This document shows positions 31,201 to 39,445 of a DNA stretch of 39,445 bases, one piece after another. The DNA comes from Gonium pectorale (Eukaryota > Chlorophyta > Chlorophyceae > Chlamydomonadales > Volvocaceae), in the NCBI GenBank assembly GCA_001584585.1, contig LSYV01000014.1, positions 1,239,394 through 1,278,838 of the forward strand. The letters run 5' to 3'. Numbering within the stretch: position 1 is the stretch's first letter; each line of letters begins with the position of its first letter. Position numbers and translations under genes: made by a program. Under the pieces are notes generated by a model. The model ran no database searches. It had not been told where the DNA came from and was given only the letters and a program-made list of their open reading frames with translations.

Positions 31201-33477
31201 GAGGCGCCCGTGGGGATGAGGAAGCCCAGTGCAGCCAGGAACAGGAGGGAGCTGGGGGAAGGGCGTTTGAAAGGAGACAAGGTATGAATAACGACGAGCT
31301 GGCGCCAGCAGCGTACGTCCCGTCCGGCGGACAAGCCGCTCCATGAGGAAGAGGGGATGCAAATGGCTTATCTAACACAGGCATTGCCGACATGCCCTGC
31401 ATTCCTGGCCGGCATGAGGCGTGAGTTGACGTATGCGCTAGGCGCATAACTAGCATGTGTTGCTCATCAGGAGCACCAGTGCGGAGTATGGTGGTCCCCC
31501 CCCCTGTTTGATAGCCTGCGCCTCCTGTCCCTGCCCCAAGGGCTGCCTCCTCGGCCCCAGTCCTCACCCCGACGCCTGGTTGCCCGTCGCGTTGAACTTC
31601 TGGGTCTTGTTGAACAGCCCCCCGAAGAAGAAGCTACAGCCTGTACGGATGCACGGCATTACGGCAGGCCTCACGTGGACGGTATACCGTACGGTAGTCA
31701 GCACCGGAACCACCACGGGCCGAGGAGCTGGTGATAGACCGCACCACGATCCACCCCAGGAGTGGGCCGCGCTATCGCAGCCTAGCCCGGCGATGGGCCA
31801 AGCGCTCGCCCACGACCTAGACTGCCGCACCTACCCGTGACCAGCAGCAGGTTGGACAGGATGGAGCCCAGCAGCGAGGCCGCCACCACGCCGTACAGCC
31901 CGTTGAGCAGAGCGGCGATGGACAGGATGATCTCAACAATGTTGCCAAACGTGGCCTGGTGGTGCATCCGAGGGTGTGGTACAGAAGTTGATTACATGCA
32001 TGTTTGTTAGCGGAGCTAGAGGGGCGACGGCGCGGGGCCGGGGTTGGGGGTTGGGCGCCTGTAAACCTGCTGCAATTCATGGCTGCGCTGGACGTCAAAA
32101 AATGACCACATGCGCTGGTCGCCACCCAAGCAAGCCGGTCGCTCATCGGATCCGGTGAATACGAAGTCTAACTGCCCCTCGCTATCACCCGAGCTTTCGG
32201 CAAGCAGCCAGCTTCGGGAGCCATGGCTGCGACCCACGACCCAAACCACACCGAGCGATGCCCTCGGACATAATACCGTATGCATTACACGCCCCTCCAC
32301 CCCGCCCAACGACCCGCGTTGCCCCGCGCCTGCGCGCCTGCTCACGTTGAGTAGCCCGCCCACAACGCTGCCGTATCGCAGCGCCAGGTCCTCCGTCACA
32401 TCGCCCAGCACCAGCGCCAGCGGGATGAGCGAGATGAAGTTCTGGTGGGCCAAAGGGCATCAAGAGGATTTATGAGAGACTTACGAGGCTTGCAAGTCAT
32501 GTGCGGAGGGCCCGGGCCGGTTCACGGGAGGACGACGTGCGGAGGAAGAACTATTGCGAGCTAGCAGGTGAAGGCAGGCAGGGAAACGGAGGGCCCGTCC
32601 AACGGCACACCGCGCGGGGACACCGCTGGCGGGAGACCAGGGTTTCCTGGGGCTGGGTGTCAAGGTGCGGGGCCGGCTGGCTGGTCTGGTGGCTGGGTGG
32701 GTAGGTGGGATGCGGGCGAGGCCATAGAGGATGGGCGTAGGCAGGAAGCAAGCGCCGTCTCACCACCCGCCATTGCTGGCCAGCCACACACACGTATCAG
32801 GTTCACGGGCTGCCGCCTAGGTGCCTTTGTTAGCTGCCTTTCATATGTATTTTCTGCACTCCGTCACGCCTCATTCGTAACACACGTACCAGTGTGAATA
32901 CGTAGACGGCGCTCCACTTGAGGATACCCGAAGCGATGCCCAGCGGCACTGCCACCAGCATCCAGCATGCCTATCATGGACAGGTTGGAGGCAGTACAGC
33001 AAGCCATTGCGAGATGGCACGGGCCACAGGGCATTGTGTGCGGTTCACCGTGACGTTTTATTGCGGGTCGCGGGTGCCATTGGGCCGCCCGTGGCCCGTG
33101 TGCGTGTCGGGCGGCCGCAGGGCTGCGGGCGCCGGGGCGCTGTAGACAATTGCCAGCGAATTTTGCATATTGTGTGCCGTGGGCGCTGCTGGGCCCTCCA
33201 GGTGAATGTGGGGCGGCAGGCGGCGGGCAGCCGGCTGGCAGGGACAGGGTATGGCAGCGCAGGGAAGGATATGGGGATGGCCCAGGTATGCGCAAACATA
33301 CCCAGCTGCTGAAGATTTCTTTGAGCCCCAGCAGGTCGCTCTTCCACCAGGAGAGCGGGGCCGCGCTCTTTGCCATGCTCTTCTGGGAGGCGGTCCGTGA
33401 AGGTCCATCCTCAATACCGGTAGGGGCCGGCAGCGGCTGCTGCGCAAGGAGCGGCTCCTGGGGTGTGTCCACTTGGG
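28269..33477 (-). CDS. Ca2+/H+ exchanger of the CAX family (vacuolar type)
   Basis: Membrane antiporter expected to load Ca2+ (or other divalent cations) into the vacuole or acidocalcisome in exchange for protons. Thirteen exons close in phase: 33477-33302, 32970-32890, 32441-32346, 31955-31835, 31640-31568, 31251-31111, 30855-30804, 30424-30324, 29998-29963, 29621-29514, 29124-29042, 28708-28644, 28367-28269 (TAG). The two cation-binding repeats are clear: [16 protein letters not shown] (c-1) and [20 protein letters not shown] (c-2). Other markers are [34 protein letters not shown], the acidic [10 protein letters not shown] linker between the halves, and [14 protein letters not shown]. About eleven membrane helices are expected. 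The 5' end is uncertain: the first ATG in the first listed exon is at 33376, and an acceptor (CACACAG) precedes 33477. A small upstream exon 33760-33697 with an ATG fits the phase but is unproven. Confidence 0.9.
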
Positions 33478-34156
33478 CTGTGTGGGCAAGGGGCACTGGT
33501 CAGGTTCTGGGGGTCGCAGGACGGCGCAGGTGGTAGACAGGGAAGAAGGCTGAGCCAGCATGTTCTTGCCTCCTGCCTCCTGGTCAAGCTGCAACTGTTC
33601 CCGCCTCCTCGCTGCCAGCACTTGGAGGCGAGCTGCTGCTCGAACTACGGAGAACGCTTGAGTTCTGGTTAGGGACATGATACAGTCCTTGCCCACTTGG
33701 ACCGGAACCGAACAACGACTTATGTATAAGTTGCGATATTCGTAAGTGTGGCTTTTGCATGTAGACTTGGGTCACTTATTCTACATCCCGAGCGCAAGTG
33801 CCCAGACTAGAACCGCGTGTTCACTCCGACGCACCGTACTACATGGGGACATAGTACATGTATACAACTATATTGTACCATTATATGCATAAACGATATG
33901 TGAAGACGTCGCCTCGCGACGGGGACACTAACCTTTTATTACTATGCAGCAGCATCGCCTCAACCTACTTGCGCTGGTGCCTCAACGCGGGAACTCGTAA
34001 AGCATGCCAGAGATGCGAAACACCCATCCACGCGCGCGGTCAACATGGCAACCGCCCGTTCACTCCCCTTGACAACCTCATTTAGAGCCTGTTTACTCGG
34101 CGCTTACGCTATGGATTCATCCTGCAGTTGCGACGGTGATGACAAACGCGTGTGGG
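33478..34156. other. upstream region of the CAX gene, no other gene seen
   Basis: It may contain a first CAX exon (33760-33697), the CAX promoter, and the far end of the proteasome gene's transcript. The stretch from 33780 to 33960 is AT-rich with several TATA-like tracts. No independent gene is supported. Confidence 0.4.
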
Positions 34157-34161
34157 TTACA
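34157..34161 (-). terminator. candidate polyadenylation signal TGTAA (minus strand) for the proteasome beta-1 gene
   Basis: TTACA on the plus strand, about 730 nt after the minus-strand stop at 34890. I see no nearer one. Confidence 0.4.
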
Positions 34162-34889
34162 CATGTGGAATGAGATGGCGGGTCCAAAATGGCAAATGCG
34201 AGGCCACGAGTCGGGAGGCGCAAGGGCGCTCGATGCAGGGTTCAGCGGTGCCTGTCACGGCAACACCGTGCCATGTTCGTCACACAGTTGGGAGCTGTAT
34301 GTAGCCAGCTCCCGTGCACACGGTCCATGGCCTCTTGCTCGCATGCTCACCATCATCATCTTCTGGGATTACCATCTGAGCCCCCCGGCACAAATACTTG
34401 TCCTGGAGGACTAGCATCCGCCAATTGCTACATCGAGACTGGAGAGGTGGCCAACCGGGTTTGTGCACACATACACGTACACGCAGGGCTCGGGTGCGCT
34501 CAGAGGCCAGACTTCTATACATGCAGCGTTTCGTTTCCTGTACAAGTTCTGATGCAGCCACCGCGGGGAAACCAATCGCTTCCAGCGTGTGGCAAAGCCA
34601 GCCGCACATTCCATGTCTCTGGAACCGACCTGGCACCACACTCTAGACATCATCCTGCCCATCGGTGCATGGCGCAACCGATGACAGCCCCCCGTCCGCA
34701 TCTGCCAATTCCTAGCGATCGTGAAATATCCGCCAATGGACCAAAAGCCCCCTGGCCCTGCCCAACCCGCGCCGTCACCCCTCATAATGCCGCCCCGACG
34801 GCTTCATTATCGGCCCCCATCTCCACCACATGGATCCCACCCGCCATGCATGTGCCCACCTCCCCCTACGCCGACCCCGGTCCTCGCCT

Positions 34890-36821
34890 TCACCCGATGA
34901 CCATGCCGGTGCTGGGCGGGCCGGAGGGCATGGGCAGGTCGTCGTGGTACTGCGGGATCTGCGAGCCGTTGACGTACTTGTGGTGCACGCCGGTCTCGTT
35001 GATGGTGATCATGCGGATGACGCCACCCGACGAGGCGTCGCGCGTCATGGCCAGCGCCAGCGCCTCCTTGACCCATTCCTCCGCCTGCTCGCGGGTCATG
35101 TCGTCGCTGCAAAGGAGAAAAAAGAGCGGTGGGGACGTGGTGAGGGGGGGCTGCAGTGGGGTGACGGCACGAGAGCGGGATGCAGGTAGCAGGATTTCGT
35201 GGCGACCTTATCGGCTGCGATCAGACCCTCGGCTCCAATCCTAACATGGCGCACATGGGTGCGGTGGTAGAGGTGGAAGAAGGCGCCATCAGAGACGCCG
35301 ATGAAAGATGGCAATGTGGAAATATCGACAGTACACTGCGACTTGCGGGTGTCGAGACTCGCATGTCCGCGGCAGCTAAGACAATGGCGCAGCTAACACC
35401 GCGACATAGGCCCCAGTTTGATTTTCCCCACTTCATCTTCCCAAATTCATCTATTTATCCGATTCGCTTTATAACAGTGAGACACACAGACCAACGGTGG
35501 AGAGATGACATTACCGGTGCACCGTACTGCAGAGTCCCGCAGTCATGCAAGGCCCCGACATAGGTCCCAGTTACAGACATCCTCATGCTGGCCCCCAGAC
35601 ATGTCCTGCCAGCTGCTACACCCGGACGAGCCCTGAAAGCAACCGAGCGCCACACCGCCATATTCCCGGCTCCTAGCCGCAACACGCCATTCACGCCTCC
35701 CGCCCCGTGCACCAGCAATTACCAACCCAAGACCCGCACCCGCAACAAAGGGAATAAGAAACGAACCGCCATCCTCGGGGCCTGGGCCTTCCAACCACTC
35801 ACCTGAAATCGCCGCTGGCCGCTGGTGTAGAAACGGAAGAGTCAGCCCTTCCCGCAATGACCGCTCCCCCATCAAGCAGGACGGGGGACATGCGCCCAGC
35901 GAGGACGCTTTCCAGTCTCTTGTCCCTTTCCAACCTGCTGACCCCTTCCAGATTCTTAGCCCCCCATTAAGCGACCCACCGGAACTCGCTGTCGCAGAAG
36001 CCCCAGATGTAGGTGCTGCCCGAGCCGTCGATGGCCCACTTCTCCCGCGACAGCGTGCCGCCGATGGGTGCGCCGTACACCTGGCCGCCCCCGTGACGGT
36101 CCCAGCCAACCACCAGCATGGCGCCCACCAAGTGGTCCTTGTTGTTGTAGTTGATCTGGAGCATGAACGTACGGGCCGAACGGCGATGTACGGGATAAGA
36201 GCCGGTATGGTATGCTGAGGCAAGCAGCACTGGCTTCCTCGTGAGCCAGGATACTGGCTGCTCTGCCTTACATTGCATGTTAGCATGCATAGCGTTGATA
36301 CCATGGGCAGCTGACTCCAGAGAGCACCAGGCGGTATGGGACTACTGCACTTCGTCCGGTCGCCATGGACGCATGCCACGTCACGCCCCTAACACAAGCC
36401 ATCCGGTTTTCGTCCCCGGGCCCCACCAGCTTGACCAGATTTGCGGCCATCTCCACCGTCGGCTCCTCCCCAGACTCCGCGGACACCTGGTCCAGGTAGT
36501 GCCGGACTGCGAAACACGCACGGGTACGGTCGTTGGGCGGGTCGGGGTGGGTCCAATAGGCGTGGGGAGCGACAACCGGTTCCCACCATTGTCGCTGATG
36601 ATCTGTGTGTCCGGCGCACTGCCGGAGCGGAGAAGGAAGATGTAGTCCGAAAGGGGCGCGATCTTGTTGGAAGCCCGGTTTGTGATATAGTTGCCAATGC
36701 TAACCCTCCCGTCTGCCCCCATTACAACGCCTCCCTTGTAAGTGCAAGCCACGATGGTCGTTCCGGTGGACGGGGCAGCCTCTGCCTGGGCATGACTCGC
36801 GTGTCTCGCGTCCGAGTCCAT
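34890..36821 (-). CDS. PBA1: 20S proteasome subunit beta type-6 (beta-1, caspase-like)
   Basis: Catalytic subunit of the 20S core that cleaves after acidic residues. Four exons: 36821-36587, 36506-36427, 36155-35980, 35106-34890 (TGA), giving 235 residues, the normal size. The ATG at 36821 gives a 20-residue propeptide ending in Gly 20, with Thr 21 as the nucleophile ([18 protein letters not shown]). Numbered from that Thr, Asp17, Lys33 (RASNK) and the SGS motif ([11 protein letters not shown]) are in place. Arg45 in [11 protein letters not shown] is the S1-pocket residue that gives beta-1 its caspase-like preference. The last exon has [10 protein letters not shown], containing the conserved Asp/Ser-Gly-Gly site. 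An in-frame GTG two codons upstream is not needed. Divergent from the frame at 37014. The symbol follows plant usage. Confidence 0.95.
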
Positions 36822-37013
36822 GGCCACTATTTCAGTCTGTCACTAGTGCTAATGGATGCAGAGGCTAACAGAGAATGAATGGACGAAGTGACGAAAACCA
36901 GGTTCCAAGACGAGTGTTGCTTCTCGTGAAGACCTTACTGCTGAGCTCACAATTGCGATAAACCGTGAATTGCATATGATATGTGAAGTAGATGTCTTCC
37001 GCCCAATGCCGGC
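36822..37013. promoter_or_regulatory. short divergent promoter between proteasome beta-1 and the right-edge gene
   Basis: Only 192 bp separate the two opposing start codons, so the promoters must overlap. The interval is AT-richer than its surroundings. I recognise no specific proteasome-gene element. Confidence 0.45.
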
Positions 37014-39445
37014 ATGCAGCGACAAACGCGTTTGCAGTGCAGTGCGGTTGGGGGTTACCGCGCCCGGCTGCTCCGCCGTTGCCTAGATCAGCATGCCCAC
37101 GCTGACATTTCACACGTGCAACCTAGGGCTCAGCAAGCGGACGGCGCTCCGCAAACCGAGGTCGCCGACCTCCTGGACTTTGTGCAGCGCGATGCGCTTC
37201 CATATCATGTCAGCATCCCGCCATACCTCCGCGACGCTCCGACGCGAGTCTCCGGCCGCGCGCCAGGGCAGCGGGCGGGTGCGGCACGGAACCCCCGACT
37301 CCCCGGCGACGACGGCCCCAGCAAGCAGCCTCAGGGTGCACCGCAATCAGCCGGCGCGCCCAGCACTGAGGGCACGCCGGCGCAGCGGCGCCGCCGGGAG
37401 GGCGTGCAGGTGCAACGTGGCGTTGGCGAGGGAGACAGCCGGGTGCATATGTCCGATTGGACACCCTCTGCAGATCGCGGCGGGGCATCCAGGTCCGTGC
37501 CTCCTGGCGGCAACGGAGCACCGGTAGTTGTGTGGCGGAAGCTCCATCAGAGTTCCGCTGCGCCAGGGTCTAATGCTGCCACGGCCTCTGCCAACGGCAC
37601 CGGCGCGGCACCACAGTCCCGTTCAGCCGACGGCCCGGCCCCAGCCGGAAGTGCTGTCCTTGGCGGCTCCTGGCCGCCGCGGGCCGGCGGAGAGGCGGGG
37701 CGCGAATGGCGGTCGGCCTCGCAACAGCTTATGCAGACCGAGGTGGCAGGAGGAGCGGTTCAGGCTGTGGCCGGCGTCGCCGCTTCCGTCCAACTTCCTG
37801 CCGCTGTTGGCACGATGCCAGCTGCCGTAGGCCTCATGTATGTGGGCACCGGCAGTGGCACAGTCGCAGCGGACAGACACGGCGGCAGAGCCAGCACGGA
37901 CCTTAGGCAAGGCGACAGGGACTGGAGAGGTGGGAGTGTACCAAGCGCCGCGCCTGCCCACACGGGCACGAAGACCAGCATCAACGGCGGTAACCATGGT
38001 GGCGAGGACAGTGGCGGTGACGACGGCAGATCCCTAACGGTTTACGGTTTGTACCCGCCCGGGGCCGGAGCCGCTGCCGTCAGTCAGGAGTGGGCGGTCC
38101 CTGCTAGTGCGGGATCGGCCGTGGACGCCACCCCGCAGTCCGCGTTGGCTCGGATGCAGTCGCTGCGGCGTGCAGCGGTCCAGGGGCAGTGGGATCAGTT
38201 CCTCGGGCGGCGTCCGGCGGCCGGGCCGGCGAGCGTTGCGACGACCGCGCAACAGCCGGGGACGGTAACGGCCTCGGCTCCTTCTGGCATCGGTGTTGTG
38301 GGACACGGCCCAGTAGGACCCAGCGAGCGCCTGCCGCAAGGAGCGGCGGCTACAGGAGCCGACGATGCCGCGGACGGCCGCAATACGACGCCGGCGGAGG
38401 CTGCGACGTGGAGGCCCCCTGGCGGCGCCGCGAGCATCTATAGCTTGCCGGTGACGGCTGCGACGCAAAGCATGCCGTTGCGCAGCGGCACTCCCGCGCC
38501 GCTGGTCGCTGCCGCTGCACCGCTAGCGAGTGCCGCAGCGCCGCCTGCGGATGCTGTAGTCGATGGCCAAAGGGCGGCATCGCCCGCTGCGCGGTCCTCA
38601 GAGACGGGCGCTTTGGCCCCGGCCGCTCCCGCTGCGGCGCCGGCGGGAGCAGCGGATGTAGCCGCAGCGCCGGCAGCGATGCCTGCGGCAACAGCGACTG
38701 CGCCACCGCCGGCGGCCCCACTGAGTCGCGTCGCAGCAGCGCTGCTACCGCTGACGATCCAGGGGCGGATCACGTGGCTGGAGGAGGCGGCGCAGACAGC
38801 CCGCATGTCTCGAGCGGCGCGGCGCCGGGAGCGGGAGGGCCTGGTCGGGGCAGCGCTTCCGAAGCCGGCGACCGCGCCGCTGCCTAGCCCAGCACGGACT
38901 GCTCCTGCCGTAATGCCCGACGCCAGGGGGAGCGCAAGAGGCGCTGCCGCTCCCGCTGGATCGAGCTCTGGGCATCAGCTGCTCGCTGGCAGCATCCCAC
39001 GGCTCTCGGCGGCCCCGACGGCCGCCCAGTTGTTGCCGGTGGCGAGCGCCACTTCAGCCCCCGGTGCGTCTGCTGCGTCTCCGTCACCGACGGCAGCCAG
39101 GCCGGCAGCGGCCCCAGCATCGGCCATCGGGGCCTCGACTGCCCCTGCTGCACCGCCAGCTCCAAGCGGCGCTGGTATCCCGTCCGTCAGCACGGGAACC
39201 CCACAGGTCAGCTCACCCCCTGGTAGTGCCCCGGCCTCAGCTGCCCGCCCCGCAGCCGCTCCCACGCCGTCGCCTTTCCCGCCCGAAACCCAAGGCATCC
39301 CGCGAGACGTAGCGGCGGCGCAGGAGCTCTTCCGCAAGCTGGCGAACTACCGACCCACGGGTCGTGAGGACGGGCCCGCGCTGCTCGCGCCCCACGCGCG
39401 CTACCAGCGGCAGGCCTACCAGGCCGCGGCTGCGGCTGCGGCGCG
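37014..39445 (+). CDS. large Ala/Gly/Pro-rich protein of unknown function, incomplete at the window edge
   Basis: From the ATG at 37014 one frame stays open for 810 codons to the last base, with an in-frame TGA at 36984 just upstream. A stop-free run of 2.4 kb is long, but in GC-rich DNA this alone is moderate evidence. The N-terminus (MQRQTRLQCSAVGGYRARLL) is basic and could be a targeting sequence. Residues ~45-75 are less biased (TEVADLLDFVQRDALPYHVS, then IPPYLRD). Most of the rest is low-complexity Ala/Gly/Pro/Ser/Thr, with a short charged helix near residues 580-605 (GRITWLEEAAQTARMSRAAR, then an Arg-rich part). Near the edge, AAQELFRKLANYRPTGRE looks more ordered, so the conserved domain may lie beyond the window. 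I do not recognise the family. Confidence 0.6.
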   Translation, partial: MQRQTRLQCSAVGGYRARLLRRCLDQHAHADISHVQPRAQQADGAPQTEVADLLDFVQRDALPYHVSIPPYLRDAPTRVSGRAPGQRAGAARNPRLPGDDGPSKQPQGAPQSAGAPSTEGTPAQRRRREGVQVQRGVGEGDSRVHMSDWTPSADRGGASRSVPPGGNGAPVVVWRKLHQSSAAPGSNAATASANGTGAAPQSRSADGPAPAGSAVLGGSWPPRAGGEAGREWRSASQQLMQTEVAGGAVQAVAGVAASVQLPAAVGTMPAAVGLMYVGTGSGTVAADRHGGRASTDLRQGDRDWRGGSVPSAAPAHTGTKTSINGGNHGGEDSGGDDGRSLTVYGLYPPGAGAAAVSQEWAVPASAGSAVDATPQSALARMQSLRRAAVQGQWDQFLGRRPAAGPASVATTAQQPGTVTASAPSGIGVVGHGPVGPSERLPQGAAATGADDAADGRNTTPAEAATWRPPGGAASIYSLPVTAATQSMPLRSGTPAPLVAAAAPLASAAAPPADAVVDGQRAASPAARSSETGALAPAAPAAAPAGAADVAAAPAAMPAATATAPPPAAPLSRVAAALLPLTIQGRITWLEEAAQTARMSRAARRREREGLVGAALPKPATAPLPSPARTAPAVMPDARGSARGAAAPAGSSSGHQLLAGSIPRLSAAPTAAQLLPVASATSAPGASAASPSPTAARPAAAPASAIGASTAPAAPPAPSGAGIPSVSTGTPQVSSPPGSAPASAARPAAAPTPSPFPPETQGIPRDVAAAQELFRKLANYRPTGREDGPALLAPHARYQRQAYQAAAAAAA

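Overview
The window looks like nuclear DNA of a volvocine green alga (Chlamydomonas or a close relative). It is GC-rich, its genes are broken by many short introns with GTGAG/GTGCG-type donors and CAG acceptors, TGTAA polyadenylation signals follow several genes, proteins carry long Ala/Gly/Pro runs, and two chloroplast-type glutamine synthetases begin with transit peptides. Exon models were built by hand from open frames, splice sites and phase; where stated, the phases close exactly.

Layout. 148-880 (-): small three-exon gene, probably mitoribosomal protein mS23. 1542-6130 (+): eight-exon sphingosine/long-chain-base kinase, divergent from the first gene. 6.7-8.9 kb: no gene seen. 9701-11972 (-) and 13241-15804 (+): two plastid glutamine synthetase genes, head to head across 1.27 kb, nearly identical in exons 4-6 and, unusually, in intron 4. 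17098-18333 (-): intronless TFIID/SAGA subunit TAF12. 18707-23783 (+): HEAT-repeat protein resembling protein phosphatase 4 regulatory subunit 1. 24.4-27.2 kb: a repeat-rich, mobile-element-like block with 20-bp terminal-type inverted repeats, ~300-bp inverted arms, an assembly gap (25051-25070) and a split tRNA-Leu(CAA) gene. 28269-33477 (-): thirteen-exon vacuolar-type Ca2+/H+ exchanger (CAX). 34890-36821 (-): proteasome subunit beta-1. 37014 to the window end (+): an 810-codon Ala/Gly/Pro-rich open frame of unknown function, divergent from the proteasome gene and unterminated at the edge.

The genes are mostly housekeeping (nitrogen assimilation, transcription, proteolysis, Ca2+ transport, lipid signalling) and do not form one pathway. 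I found no convincing new multi-gene system. The most notable signals are the glutamine synthetase pair with its conserved intron, the repeat-bounded block around the tRNA, and the large unrecognised reading frame at the right edge.
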